Below are positions 25,475 to 34,996 of a DNA stretch of 64,000 nt, piece after piece (position 1 is the stretch's first letter; every line of letters starts with the position of its first letter). The stretch comes from Nostocales cyanobacterium LEGE 11386 (lineage in GTDB: Bacteria > Cyanobacteriota > Cyanobacteriia > Cyanobacteriales > Nostocaceae), in NCBI GenBank assembly GCA_015207155.1, contig JADEXK010000028.1, positions 1 through 64,000 of the forward strand. The letters are read 5' to 3'. A program made the position numbers and the translations under genes. The notes under the pieces were generated by a model. That model saw only the letters and a list, made by a program, of their open reading frames with translations, made no database searches and had not been told where the DNA came from.

Positions 25475-27496
25475 ATGATTCGTAAAATTCCTGAACCCCG
25501 ATTTCCAGAGGCAGCAATGACTGCCAGTCGTGCGGAACTATCAAATCTACCACTGAATGTGATCTATGGACATGTACCGGCAGATTTGTCTGGGCACATG
25601 TTCATCATTGCACCTGTAGGTACTGTTGCTTCTGGGGGCTTACCGAATCCTAATGCAACCCATATTTTTAACGGTGATGGGATGATTTACCGCTTGGACT
25701 GGGAAGCCGGACAGGTCACTGTCAAAACGAAACTGTCACGTACACCTTGCTTCTATGCAGATCAGGCAACTTTTAAAAATCCTGCTTATCGCTCTCATCA
25801 ATTTCGCGATTATGGTTTACTGCGTTTTTCCCCTTCCTTGGGCTTGCGAGATGAGGTAGATATTGCCTTTCTCGCTTTTAATACGATCGCAGACAGCCAA
25901 GAGCGATTAATGATTACCTATGATGCTGGTCGTCCCTACGAAATTGATACCAATAGCCTAGAGGTTGTAACCCCAGTGGGAGCCAACACTGAGTGGAAAG
26001 CGTTTCTACCTTTTGCCTATCCTTTCCCCCCTGTATTGAGTACATCTCACCCAACTTTTGACGGTTATACCAATGAGGTGTTCTTAGTTAACTATGGGCG
26101 ATCGCTGGGCAATTTTCTCGAAAGTGCGCGTTTCATTTATGACCTCGAACAAATACCAGAAGAACTAGAACAACTGCTGAGGGCGATCGCGCAATTTTTA
26201 GACAACAATCCTTTGCAGATTCCCTTGAGAATGTTCTCGAAGTTTTCTCAAAGTTTCTGGCAACAATTGATTGGCTGGATTGAGCATTGGTTGGGAAATG
26301 CCATGCCAGATTTTGTTTATTTGGTGCGGTGGGATGGTGTAGGTAAACTCCAGCGCTGGCAGTTGACGCTACCGGATGGTTCCCCGGTACGAATTGAACA
26401 AAGCATCCATCAGTTGGCTGTTACTCAAGACTACGTGGTGCTGATGGACACTTCCCTAAAGATTGGCCCAGAACAAATCCTTAATAACCCAATTCCCAAT
26501 AGTTTGGAAACTGAGCGCCTCCTGCGGCAATTACTGACGCGATCGCAGCAGCCAAACTCCCCCATTTATATAGTGCATCGGGCTGACCTCAAGGCAGATG
26601 TAGATACTGTGGTAGTCCGTCCAACCGTCATTCCTTTAGAAACAGTGCATTTTTTGACCGATTACGAAAATCCCGACGGTCAAATCACTTTGCACGCTGC
26701 CCATCTCTGCGCCACAGATATTGCTGAATGGGTTCGCAAGTATGACATCTCAAAATTCGATGCTCCCAAATCTGCGCCTTTGTGGTTGGGGGGAATGCTA
26801 GCTAATGGGCAAATGGATGTGGGTCGTCTGGGTCGCTATCAAATAGATGGCGAGACAGGCCAGATCCGAGATGCCAAAGTAATTTACGATGCTCGTCGTC
26901 ACTGGGGTATCGGGTTCTACGCTTACCAAGAAAAGCTGGCCTCTGGATTGCCTCCCAAGCGAATCGATAATATTTATTGGCAATCCCTCGGTTTTTGGCC
27001 AGAACTGCTGACTGAGTTTATTTACAACTTATACCAAGACTACCCCTACCGGGCCATACCACTGCAAGAATTACTACAACGACAAGAAGCATTCCACAAT
27101 CGCCCTTCTTCTGTGTTCCGGCTAGATACAACCAAGATGGAAGTGGCAGATTTTTATGATGCGCCCCCTGGTCAATTCATCAGTTCACCCCAGTTTATAC
27201 CGAGATTGAACGGTAATGGCAGTTCTACTGATGGCTATATCGTCTGTACGGTATTTGGGGAAAATAACAACGAAATTTGGATCTTCCAGGCAGATCAGTT
27301 AGGGGCTGGCCCGATATGCAAGTTGAGTCATCCGCAACTAGATTTTGGCTTCACAATGCACACTACTTGGTTAGCTGCGATCGCTTCTCGCACTGCTAGT
27401 TACGATATTCCCGTGCAGCAGGATTATGATTCGCTACTTAACCAGCCAGCAATTCAGCAATTATTCGCAGAAGCAGTTTATCCGCATTTTCAGTAG
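25475..27496 (+). CDS. Carotenoid cleavage oxygenase family protein
   Basis: A 673-residue member of the carotenoid/retinal pigment epithelium oxygenase family, soluble non-heme iron beta-propellers. The four iron-binding His are all placed: TSHPTFDG (about 191), IHQLAVTQDY (about 311), VHFLTDYE (about 391) and FTMHTTWL (about 628). IFNGDGMIYRLDW near residue 70 is the usual N-terminal motif. It is about 180 residues longer than apocarotenoid oxygenases, mainly by insertions between the second and fourth His. The substrate could be a carotenoid, an apocarotenoid or a stilbene. Only 47 nt separate its stop from the chosen start of the FAD oxidoreductase, so the two are likely cotranscribed. 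Confidence 0.9.
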   Translation: MIRKIPEPRFPEAAMTASRAELSNLPLNVIYGHVPADLSGHMFIIAPVGTVASGGLPNPNATHIFNGDGMIYRLDWEAGQVTVKTKLSRTPCFYADQATFKNPAYRSHQFRDYGLLRFSPSLGLRDEVDIAFLAFNTIADSQERLMITYDAGRPYEIDTNSLEVVTPVGANTEWKAFLPFAYPFPPVLSTSHPTFDGYTNEVFLVNYGRSLGNFLESARFIYDLEQIPEELEQLLRAIAQFLDNNPLQIPLRMFSKFSQSFWQQLIGWIEHWLGNAMPDFVYLVRWDGVGKLQRWQLTLPDGSPVRIEQSIHQLAVTQDYVVLMDTSLKIGPEQILNNPIPNSLETERLLRQLLTRSQQPNSPIYIVHRADLKADVDTVVVRPTVIPLETVHFLTDYENPDGQITLHAAHLCATDIAEWVRKYDISKFDAPKSAPLWLGGMLANGQMDVGRLGRYQIDGETGQIRDAKVIYDARRHWGIGFYAYQEKLASGLPPKRIDNIYWQSLGFWPELLTEFIYNLYQDYPYRAIPLQELLQRQEAFHNRPSSVFRLDTTKMEVADFYDAPPGQFISSPQFIPRLNGNGSSTDGYIVCTVFGENNNEIWIFQADQLGAGPICKLSHPQLDFGFTMHTTWLAAIASRTASYDIPVQQDYDSLLNQPAIQQLFAEAVYPHFQ

Positions 27497-27543
27497 AAGA
27501 CGTGGCGACCAGGGCACATTACTACCTAGGAAGAAAGACTATT

Positions 27544-28887
27544 ATGACTAAACTACCTCAAGATGCACGAATTTGTATTGTCGGAGCAGGAGCAGGCGGG
27601 TTATCTACGGCTTACTTTTTGAAAAAGCAAGGCTACCGCAACGTAGTTGTGCTAGAAAAAGCTGGACGGGTAGGGGGATTGTGCTGTTCTATTACCTACA
27701 ACTCCCGTTCCTTCGACTTAGGCGCAAATTATCTCACCCCTGCCTACAAAGAAGTGCTAAAAATAGCTGAAGAAGTCGGCGCTTCACTTTACAGCGAAGG
27801 GCCAGGCCAAGTCTACAATCCTTTTAAATCTCAACCGGGACAACCTGCCTACACCTCAATTATGAATGCCGTTACTGAGGGAACTGACCCAGTAACGTTT
27901 TTGGCAGCCGTTGGGCGTTTTTGGTGGGAGCGTCTTTGGCTAGAGCCAATTATTTCTGTTCCTGGATTTGCCGGTATCAGTCAACATCCCGAACTCACTC
28001 AACCTTTTTCCCAGTGGTTAGCACAGAAAGATTTGTCATGTCTAGAAACTCTGTTTGAAATTCCCATTACCACAATGGGCTACGGCTATTTAAACGAAAT
28101 CCCTACTGCCTATGCCCTCAAATACATGACTTTAGAAACCTTTGGGACTTTAATTACTTACGGTGCAGATTTGCGCTGCGGTTGGCCTAAACGATTTACT
28201 GATGGTTTTCAACGTTTTTGGGAGCGTGTTGCTTGGGGGCTAAATGTGCGCTTGAATATTGACATTAAGGAAATCAAGCGTGGGGCAATTACACGGGTAC
28301 GGTTCACTGAGCAAGAGCAGATTCTTGATCAGATTGTTACCCATGAAGAAGTTTTAGAATTTGACTATCTGGTTTTAGCTTGTCCGTTGACGCTGGATGT
28401 CCTCAATACCTTTCTTGATTTGTCGTCAGCAGAGAAAGATTTATTTGAGCAGATCATTCTCAATCCCTACAGTTTGATTACATATCTAATTCCTGATTTG
28501 CAAATGCCAACCCCAGTAACTAATGTTATTCCCGTAAATGCGGTGGGGAATCCCTGGTTTATTGCTCAACAGTTTGCTGACAATGACTTGATTGCTTTTT
28601 ACACTCGCCTAGACCGCGAGGGAAAAATCACTAAAACAGATGTTCTTCAGGGGATTCAAAAGATAGTAGAGAATTTGGGAGCGCAGGTAGATGATGATTA
28701 CTACACCTATGATGAATGGCCTTACTTTCCACACGTTACCTCAGAGGTGATGCAGGCGGGATTTTACGATCGCCTAGAAGCCATGCAAGGTCAACGCAAA
28801 ACCTTCTACGTGGGAGGCTTATTAAATTTTGAATTGGTTGAGACAATTGTGGAGTATTCAAAAAGTTTAATCGAGAAGAACTTTTAG
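27544..28887 (+). CDS. FAD-dependent amine oxidase/desaturase-like protein
   Basis: A 447-residue flavoprotein. The N-terminal dinucleotide-binding motif VGAGAGGLSTAYFLKKQG is followed by VLEKAGRVGGLC and FDLGANYL, the pattern of the NAD(P)-binding/amine-oxidase and carotenoid-desaturase superfamily. A C-terminal FYVGGLLNFE places the second flavin contact. I chose the ATG at 27544, behind AGGAAGAAAG, over an upstream GTG at 27502. Coupled to the carotenoid oxygenase gene, it may oxidise or desaturate a polyene or its cleavage product; this is inferred from context only. Confidence 0.85.
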   Translation: MTKLPQDARICIVGAGAGGLSTAYFLKKQGYRNVVVLEKAGRVGGLCCSITYNSRSFDLGANYLTPAYKEVLKIAEEVGASLYSEGPGQVYNPFKSQPGQPAYTSIMNAVTEGTDPVTFLAAVGRFWWERLWLEPIISVPGFAGISQHPELTQPFSQWLAQKDLSCLETLFEIPITTMGYGYLNEIPTAYALKYMTLETFGTLITYGADLRCGWPKRFTDGFQRFWERVAWGLNVRLNIDIKEIKRGAITRVRFTEQEQILDQIVTHEEVLEFDYLVLACPLTLDVLNTFLDLSSAEKDLFEQIILNPYSLITYLIPDLQMPTPVTNVIPVNAVGNPWFIAQQFADNDLIAFYTRLDREGKITKTDVLQGIQKIVENLGAQVDDDYYTYDEWPYFPHVTSEVMQAGFYDRLEAMQGQRKTFYVGGLLNFELVETIVEYSKSLIEKNF

Positions 28888-28890
28888 CTT

Positions 28891-28934
28891 GTAGTCAGGA
28901 CTTTAGTCCTTCTTTTCTCACCACTAAAGTCCTT
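28891..28934. repeat. GTAGTCAGGACTTTAGTCCT repeat
   Basis: GTAGTCAGGACTTTAGTCCT (28891-28910) differs by one base from the left arm of the 12641 hairpin. The right arm is decayed to ACTAAAGTCCTT. It lies just after the flavoprotein stop and can still fold weakly. Confidence 0.6.
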
Positions 28935-29012
28935 ATACCAATTCAAAGAATTTTTGCGACACATGTAGCTACAAAGTGAAAGATTAATTTGCTACTCTCT
29001 TTCATGCAACAA

Positions 29013-29052
29013 ACCCAAAAAGACCACCGACTTTTTAAAAAAGTCGATGATC
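29013..29052 (-). terminator. Rho-independent terminator of the TPR gene
   Basis: Read on the minus strand, a stem of about 13 bp (ATCATCGACTTTTT with AAAAAGTCGGTGGT, two G-U pairs) is followed by CTTTTTG. It begins about 17 nt after the stop of the TPR gene at 29069, the normal place for an intrinsic terminator. Confidence 0.7.
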
Positions 29053-29068
29053 TGAGCCTTTCGTGTCT

Positions 29069-29875
29069 CTACTGAATTTTTAAGAACTTATCTAAAGCTA
29101 TCACCATACTGGGAGGCCAACGGCGGATATTTTTTACCCAGTTCATATCTTTATAGCGCTTATCTAGTCCGTAAGCTGCTACCCAGTTACTCTCTGCTTC
29201 GCCTTTGTTTCCACTTACCCAGTAAGCGGCTGTGAGGGCAGCACGCATATCAGCAAATTGAGGATATTTGCGGACAATATTCTTCATCTCGCGGATGGCT
29301 TGGTCGGTTTTACCAGTTTCATAAAGGGCGAGGGCGTAGTTGGCACGGGCAAAGGCAAAATTCGGGGCAATTTCCACTGATTTTTGATAATCGGCGATCG
29401 CCTCTTCCCATTTCCCTAAACCTGATTTGGCATTCCCGCGATTGTTGTACGCCATCGCATCATTCGGATCTAATTCTAGGACATGATTATAATCGGCGAT
29501 CGCATCTTCCCATTTGCCCAATCCTTCCAACGCTGTACCGCGATTTAAATAAGGATCAGTGGCATTAGGAACTAGTTCTATGGCTTTGTTGTAATCTTTT
29601 AGGGCTGCTTGTAATTTATTCTGACTCACCCGTGAATTACCCCGGTTACTCCATGCACCAGCATTGGTGGGAAATTGTTCAATAATCTGTGTCCAGTAAG
29701 TTTCAGCTGTAGCAAAATCACCTTTATTCGTAGCTGCAAAAGCTTTATTTGCTAACTCATCTCCTTGTTGTAACTGTTCTTGAGTAATACTAGGCGCTTG
29801 GGATACTGCCATAACTGGTGTACTCCAGCCAAACACAAGCAACAAAGTGAGAATAATACTAATTAACTTCATCAT
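29069..29875 (-). CDS. Exported TPR protein
   Basis: A 268-residue protein with a clear signal peptide (MMKLISIILTLLLVFGWS, then TPVMA and a likely cleavage before VSQAP). Residues 40-230 form about five TPRs with the recurring phrase EDAIADYN..LELDPNDAMAYNNRG. It is thus a periplasmic or lumenal scaffold. Related cyanobacterial and plastid TPR proteins assist photosystem or membrane-complex assembly, but I cannot assign this one. It lies 105 nt downstream of ruvB's stop on the same strand only by orientation: ruvB is upstream in transcription order, followed by this gene's neighbour region with its own terminator. Confidence 0.85.
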   Translation of the reverse strand: MMKLISIILTLLLVFGWSTPVMAVSQAPSITQEQLQQGDELANKAFAATNKGDFATAETYWTQIIEQFPTNAGAWSNRGNSRVSQNKLQAALKDYNKAIELVPNATDPYLNRGTALEGLGKWEDAIADYNHVLELDPNDAMAYNNRGNAKSGLGKWEEAIADYQKSVEIAPNFAFARANYALALYETGKTDQAIREMKNIVRKYPQFADMRAALTAAYWVSGNKGEAESNWVAAYGLDKRYKDMNWVKNIRRWPPSMVIALDKFLKIQ

Positions 29876-29981
29876 CTAAAATTTACCTTAAGAAAATTGC
29901 GAGTAGGGAGATGGAGGGATGGGGGAAGAACTTAATATTAGTAATCTCTCCTTGTCCCCTTGTCCTTCCATCTTCCCCTAA

Positions 29982-31082
29982 TTACAACAACGACAACTGT
30001 TCATTAGGCGGTTTAAATCCCAAATGTTTATAGGCTGCGGTTGTGGCTGTTCTACCACGGGGAGTGCGGCTTAAATAGCCAATTTGCATCAGGTAAGGTT
30101 CATACACTTCTTCGATTGTTTGGGTGTCTTCACCTGTAGCGGCGGCAATTGTTTCTAATCCCACTGGCCCGCCGTTAAATTGTTCAATAATCACACTCAG
30201 CATTCGGCGGTCTGTCCAATCTAAACCGCAAGGGTCTACCTGAAATAGTTGCAAGGCTTCGGCGGCAACGCTTTCGGTAATTTCACCTGATGATTTTACT
30301 TCCGCATAATCACGGACACGCTTGAGTAATCTATTAGCAATTCTTGGTGTGCCACGCGATCGCCTGGCAATTTCTGTGGCACCATCTTCTGCAATGGGGG
30401 TTTTGAGGAATTCGGCACTGCGTAAGACAATTTTGCTGAGTTCGTCAACTTCGTAAAAGCGCAATTTCTGCACTAACCCGAAGCGATCGCGTAATGGTGA
30501 TGTTAGCGCACCCACACGGGTTGTGGCTCCTACTAGAGTAAATTTAGATAGTGGTAAACTGCGAATCCGGGCGCTGGAACCTTTGCCGATAGTAATATCT
30601 AAACGATAATCTTCCATAGCCGGATAGAGAATTTCTTCGGTCATCCGCGAAAGACGGTGAATTTCGTCTACAAATAAAATATCTCCGGGTTTCAAGTTCA
30701 CTAGTAGCCCTACAATATCTCTTGGACGTTCTAGCGCTGGCGCACTGGTAATTTTGTAGTTTACTCCCATCTCTGATGCTAAAATCATTGCCATTGTTGT
30801 TTTACCCAATCCCGGAGGCCCATATAGCAGCAAGTGATCCAACACCTCACCGCGTGACTTAGCTGCTTTGATGGCAATGTCTAGCACATCCTTTAAGTCT
30901 TTTTGGCCAATGTAATCGGCAAATCGCTGCGGTCTGATACTCTCTTCTTGTTTACCTTGTTCGTCAGCAGCAGCTTCCGGTTGCAAAATGTTCTCATTGG
31001 CAGGTGCTGGCGCTGACTCCAGACGCTGCTGTGGTTGTCCGTTGGGTTCTTGAGGCTGTTTTTTCGAGGAGATTATCGCCAT
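29982..31082 (-). CDS. ruvB: Holliday junction helicase RuvB
   Basis: RuvB is the hexameric AAA+ motor that, with RuvA, drives branch migration of Holliday junctions. The 366-residue sequence has Walker [12 protein letters not shown] (about residue 88), Walker [13 protein letters not shown] (about 138), sensor 1 [20 protein letters not shown], the arginine-finger region, and the C-terminal winged-helix domain ending [13 protein letters not shown]. An N-terminal extension of about 45 residues rich in Pro, Glu and Gln precedes the family core, as in other cyanobacteria. No ruvA or ruvC adjoins it. Confidence 0.98.
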   Translation of the reverse strand: MAIISSKKQPQEPNGQPQQRLESAPAPANENILQPEAAADEQGKQEESIRPQRFADYIGQKDLKDVLDIAIKAAKSRGEVLDHLLLYGPPGLGKTTMAMILASEMGVNYKITSAPALERPRDIVGLLVNLKPGDILFVDEIHRLSRMTEEILYPAMEDYRLDITIGKGSSARIRSLPLSKFTLVGATTRVGALTSPLRDRFGLVQKLRFYEVDELSKIVLRSAEFLKTPIAEDGATEIARRSRGTPRIANRLLKRVRDYAEVKSSGEITESVAAEALQLFQVDPCGLDWTDRRMLSVIIEQFNGGPVGLETIAAATGEDTQTIEEVYEPYLMQIGYLSRTPRGRTATTAAYKHLGFKPPNEQLSLL

Positions 31083-31236
31083 AATTCAGCTATCAACTTT
31101 GACTTGAGGACTGTTTGTGCGCCATCTACGCTGTAATGGCTGCGAGTAAACACGGGGCAAAAATTTTCTGTTGGAACTGCGCGCGCCAATTTAGAATTTA
31201 AATTCCGGACGATTACCCAGGAGTGAAAAAGTTATT

Positions 31237-32004
31237 ATGTTATCTAAAAGAATCTTACCGTGCTTAGATGTGAAGGCGGGACGGGTTGTAAAAGGAGTTA
31301 ACTTTGTAGACCTTAAAGATGCAGGCGATCCGGTAGAACTGGCAAAGGTTTACAACGAAGCTGGTGCTGATGAGTTAGTATTTCTGGATATTACAGCCAC
31401 TCATGAAGACCGAGATACAATTATTGATGTGGTGTACCGCACGGCTGAACAGGTCTTTATTCCCTTGACTGTGGGTGGTGGGATTCAATCCTTAGAAAAT
31501 GTTAAAGCTTTGTTACGAGCAGGCGCAGACAAGGTTAGTATTAATTCTGCGGCAGTACGTGAACCAGACTTGATTAATCGGGCAAGCGATCGCTTTGGTA
31601 ATCAGTGCATAGTTGTTGCTATTGATGCTAGACGCAGAATTGATCTTGATAACCCAGGCTGGGATGTGTACGTGCGAGGTGGTAGAGAAAACACTGGCTT
31701 AGATGCTTTACGTTGGGCACAAGAAGTTGAAAGACGAGGAGCTGGAGAACTCCTGGTCACTAGTATGGATGCTGACGGTACTCAAGCTGGCTACGACTTA
31801 GGATTGACAAGAGCGATCGCCGAATCTGTACAAATTCCAGTGATTGCTTCTGGTGGTGCAGGCAACTGTGAACATATCTACACGGCACTAACTGAGGGCA
31901 AAGCCGAAGCGGCATTACTAGCGTCACTACTGCATTACGGGCAATTAAGCGTGGCAGAAATTAAAAACTATTTGCACGGTCATTCAGTACCAGTACGCTT
32001 GTAA
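31237..32004 (+). CDS. hisF: Imidazole glycerol phosphate synthase subunit HisF
   Basis: HisF is the cyclase half of the HisH-HisF enzyme. It combines PRFAR with ammonia to give imidazole glycerol phosphate and AICAR. The 255-residue (beta/alpha)8 barrel has the catalytic Asp in [15 protein letters not shown] (residue 11), VGGGIQSLE, and the second catalytic Asp in [13 protein letters not shown], plus [14 protein letters not shown]. Length and motifs are normal. GGAGTG lies just before the start. It is divergent from ruvB and no other his gene is near, as usual for dispersed cyanobacterial his genes. Confidence 0.98.
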   Translation: MLSKRILPCLDVKAGRVVKGVNFVDLKDAGDPVELAKVYNEAGADELVFLDITATHEDRDTIIDVVYRTAEQVFIPLTVGGGIQSLENVKALLRAGADKVSINSAAVREPDLINRASDRFGNQCIVVAIDARRRIDLDNPGWDVYVRGGRENTGLDALRWAQEVERRGAGELLVTSMDADGTQAGYDLGLTRAIAESVQIPVIASGGAGNCEHIYTALTEGKAEAALLASLLHYGQLSVAEIKNYLHGHSVPVRL

Positions 32005-32115
32005 TCTTGAATTAAAATACATTATCAAAATCCCACCACATCTATCTCAAGTTAGATACAGTTCTCTAAAAGGGTGTTAAGATTAATTTACAAGTATGAA
32101 TAAATATTAAGAAAT

Positions 32116-32307
32116 ATGTTGATTCCTATTTTACTATTTGATGTAGCGCTGGTAGCGTGGTCGCTCCACCTAATGGAGAAAGCCGTTGAGCATAAAGAAT
32201 TTTCTTTAATGCTGGCTGGAACATTAGTTGCCCTTGCGGCTGCTGCCATGTTGGTAGTTTACTTCCTCATGGGACACTGTATGAGCTATTTGTTGCAAGT
32301 ATCCTAG
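32116..32307 (+). CDS. Small two-helix membrane protein
   Basis: A 63-residue protein with two hydrophobic helices (about residues 2-19 and 31-54) joined by the charged turn EKAVEHKEF. It ends GHCMSYLLQVS. I do not recognise the family. The start has no strong Shine-Dalgarno sequence, but composition and topology look like a real small membrane protein, and it sits 111 nt after hisF on the same strand. Confidence 0.6.
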   Translation: MLIPILLFDVALVAWSLHLMEKAVEHKEFSLMLAGTLVALAAAAMLVVYFLMGHCMSYLLQVS

Positions 32308-32400
32308 AAAGTACCGAACAGTGGAGGAGATACTTGACATTTCATCAGTTCAGACTTGACAAAAGACTAATATTAAGGCATTATTAAGAGCGAATTACAA

Positions 32401-32473
32401 GGGGCTATAGCGCAGTTGGTAGCGCATCTCAATGGCATTGAGGGGGTCAGCGGTTCGAATCCGCTTAGCTCCA
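32401..32473 (+). tRNA. trnA-GGC: tRNA-Ala (GGC)
   Basis: A complete cloverleaf: acceptor GGGGCTA paired with TAGCTCC (one G-U), D-stem GCGC/GCGC, anticodon stem TCTCA/TGAGG with loop ATGGCAT (anticodon GGC, reading GCC and GCU), and T-stem AGCGG/CCGCT with loop TTCGAAT. The discriminator base is A and the 3' CCA is not encoded. The D-loop and T-loop carry the usual conserved bases. Confidence 0.97.
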
Positions 32474-32691
32474 TACCCTAACTATCCAGTCACCATCAAT
32501 ATTTGGGTTATTTTAGTTGTCTTCTTATGATTAATTCCTTGTGAAGCATCATAGGCAAATTTCAACAAGTTTTATTTAAGATAATTGTTAAGTTATATAA
32601 ATAAAATTTTTAGCACTGTTTTCTAAGAGCAGGATGAAGGCAGAGAAGGTGACTTCCCCACCGCATCTTCAGTACCAGGTTTTGACAAATG

Positions 32692-33789
32692 TCAATCACC
32701 CAAGTAAATACCTAAACCACGAGCAGTTTTCACTAAAGTATCCTCTGGATTGACAGTTCTATATTGAGCGATCGCCTCAGCAATGGGTACAGTGAGAACT
32801 TGACGATTTTGCCAAGAAACCATGTGGTCATATTTACCTTCATCAATGAGATTAACTGCTGCCACACCAAAGGCAGCTGCCACTAATCGATCTAGGGGTG
32901 AAGCAGTACCACCGCGTTGGATATGTCCTAAAACTGTCACTCGCGTTTCTGCACCAATGCGATCGCTAATTTGATCGGCTAAGTATTGACCAATACCACC
33001 ATATCGAGATTGACCCAAGCTATTTGTCATGGTGACAGTTTCACCTTCTTGGGTACGAACAGCCTCGGAAACAATAACTAGACAATAGTTTTTGCCTTTT
33101 TCTTGGCGCTGTTTGATTTTGTAGCAAATGTCTTCAATTGTGTAGAGAATTTCTGGGATTAAAATCACATCTGCTCCCCCAGCAATTCCCGCAGTGATCG
33201 CAATATGTCCGGCGTCACGACCCATCACTTCTAAAATTATGACTCGACTATGAGAAGCAGCCGTGAAGTGTAAGCGGTCTAGTGCTTCTGTAGCAATATT
33301 TACTGCCGTATCAAAACCGATAGCATGTTCAGTAATGCCAATATCATTATCAATCGTTTTGGGAATCCCCACTAAATTAATCCCGCCTTGTTGAGCTAGG
33401 CGACGGAGAATCGCCAAACTACCATCACCACCAATGCCAATCAAAGCATCTAAATTTAGTTGATGATAGCCTGCAATAATTTCTTGGGAGCGATCGCATA
33501 CACTGCCATCAGGCATAGGAAAAGCAAAAGGATCACCTTTGTTGGTGGTTCCTAACATTGTTCCCCCAGAAGTTAACAACGGGTCAACTAAGTCGATTTC
33601 CAGTTTTGTGAATTGCGGTGGACGTGCCATTAATCCCAGAGTTGCTTGACGAATTCCTAGTACTTCCCAACCTTTGCCACAAGCACAATGGACAACAGAC
33701 CTGATGACCGCATTTAAACCAGAGCAATCTCCTCCACTAGTAAGAATGCCAATACGCTTATGTTTTCCCATATATTTTTGATACTTCAA
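32692..33789 (-). CDS. pfkA: 6-phosphofructokinase
   Basis: Phosphorylates fructose 6-phosphate to fructose 1,6-bisphosphate, the committed step of glycolysis. The 365-residue protein has GGDCSGLNAVIRSVV at the N-terminus, IGGDGSLAI (Gly at the position equal to E. coli Gly104, favouring ATP) and GIPKTIDNDI with the catalytic Asp, then GRDAGHIA and GHIQRGG. Lys rather than Gly in PKTIDND is the feature of PPi-type and group III enzymes, so this is the mixed Gly104/Lys124 class. ATP is the likelier donor. The gene is convergent with tRNA-Ala and stands alone. Confidence 0.95.
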   Translation of the reverse strand: MKYQKYMGKHKRIGILTSGGDCSGLNAVIRSVVHCACGKGWEVLGIRQATLGLMARPPQFTKLEIDLVDPLLTSGGTMLGTTNKGDPFAFPMPDGSVCDRSQEIIAGYHQLNLDALIGIGGDGSLAILRRLAQQGGINLVGIPKTIDNDIGITEHAIGFDTAVNIATEALDRLHFTAASHSRVIILEVMGRDAGHIAITAGIAGGADVILIPEILYTIEDICYKIKQRQEKGKNYCLVIVSEAVRTQEGETVTMTNSLGQSRYGGIGQYLADQISDRIGAETRVTVLGHIQRGGTASPLDRLVAAAFGVAAVNLIDEGKYDHMVSWQNRQVLTVPIAEAIAQYRTVNPEDTLVKTARGLGIYLGD

Positions 33790-34171
33790 ACGTGAAACAA
33801 TTTTTCCCTACTCATACAGATCACGCCCATTTTGAAGGATTTATCCTGATTGGTTCACAACTGATTGAGGTTCGGCACTATTAGAGACTATGGGACTTTG
33901 GGGACATTTCATTTAGTCCGAAACAAAATTTTATTTATAGCCGTAGTCACATAGGTTAGGACAACTCAGCACTCAGCACGGGCTATAAGCGCAGCTATGC
34001 CCGCAGGGCTTTACGCCCCGCTACCGCTCTACGCGCAGCCATGCCCGCAGGGCTTTACAGCACTTAAAAATGCACTCAGCACTGTGAATTCTGACAGAAG
34101 TTAGATGATTATTTTGGGGATTTAGATTAATTTGGGTGGCATTCGTGACCCAATCAAGATTAGGTGCAAAC
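33790..34171. other. Intergenic region with 100-nt repeat, copy B
   Basis: Between the divergent pfkA and RCCR-like genes. Positions 33964-34063 are the inverted second copy of the 100-nt repeat of 15518-15617. Flanking CACTCAGCACT words are the GTGCTGAGTGCTG family. The rest must hold the two promoters; no gene is seen. Confidence 0.6.
33964..34063. repeat. 100-nt dispersed repeat, copy B (inverted)
   Basis: The reverse complement of 15518-15617 with about two substitutions, including CTGCGCGTAG for CTGCGCTTAG and CATAGCT for CATGGCT. It holds two AGCCCTGCGGGC palindromic segments. Confidence 0.9.
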
Positions 34172-34936
34172 ATGCCAGAACAGCAACTTCAACTAGACAG
34201 TTCAGCCGTATTTGAGCATTTATGGGGGATTACCAAAGAACTCCGCCAAAAACTAGACAATCGTTTTCAGGTACAGCCAGATCCGTCTACCCAAGACTTA
34301 CAAAGCTATTTTGCCCAGACGGGAGATGCACAAGGTTCGCTCACTGCTTTTTCGGGTTCCGAATTGGATTGGCTAGTACATTCATGGCTGCGGGAACCTA
34401 ATTCAGGCTTTTGTAATATGCACCTGACTAATTGGCTAAAACCACATATCCGTGTTCCGCATCTAGCTTATGCATTTGCTACAGTACCGCACCTATTCTT
34501 TTACATGGATTATATTCCTCGTACTGATCTATTCATTGACCTAGAATATTTAGATCGCTACTACGAGCCGATGAATCAAACATACCTGAACTTACTTGCA
34601 GATGAACGTTTCCAGCAGTATCACAGCAAAACTCTCTACATTCGTCAAGCCCAATCTCATACGAGTTTGTGTTTCACCAGCCCAGTGATGGAAGAGACAC
34701 TAAGTATATTGAGAAACGTGGCTCATGAGATGATGGATCGGTGGTTGACTTGGGTAGATGAAGCTGAATCAGTAGCAGAATCCGAGCGTGCTGCTTTATC
34801 TGAGCGTGACTTCATTGTCCGTCGAGCGATCGCAGAACGTGACCCAGATAATAAAATAGCTGTGCAGTTATTTGGTCAACAGATGACAGATAAACTAGTG
34901 CGATCACTTTGGGGTGGTGATCGAATTAGTCATTAA
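34172..34936 (+). CDS. Red chlorophyll catabolite reductase-like protein
   Basis: A 254-residue soluble protein resembling plant red chlorophyll catabolite reductase (ACD2/RCCR), a relative of ferredoxin-dependent bilin reductases. Matches to my memory of the Arabidopsis protein include FIDLEYLDRYYEPMNQTYL, the LYIRQAQSHTS strand and the C-terminal ERDFIVRRAIAERDPD..LFGQQMTDKLVRSL. In plants the enzyme reduces red chlorophyll catabolite to the fluorescent catabolite with ferredoxin. Here a tetrapyrrole-reducing role is likely but the substrate is open. I chose the ATG at 34172; an in-frame GTG at 34136 would add 12 residues. A nitrilase-fold gene follows 60 nt later. Confidence 0.8.
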   Translation: MPEQQLQLDSSAVFEHLWGITKELRQKLDNRFQVQPDPSTQDLQSYFAQTGDAQGSLTAFSGSELDWLVHSWLREPNSGFCNMHLTNWLKPHIRVPHLAYAFATVPHLFFYMDYIPRTDLFIDLEYLDRYYEPMNQTYLNLLADERFQQYHSKTLYIRQAQSHTSLCFTSPVMEETLSILRNVAHEMMDRWLTWVDEAESVAESERAALSERDFIVRRAIAERDPDNKIAVQLFGQQMTDKLVRSLWGGDRISH

Positions 34937-34996
34937 TGACACTTCCCATTCCCCGGTTACTGAGCGCAGTCGAAGTACACTCCCCATTTCCCCAGC

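Noticed and set aside
33964..34063. Repeat considered as an insertion sequence
   Set aside because: It has no transposase frame, no clear terminal repeats and no target duplication; it is kept only as a dispersed repeat.
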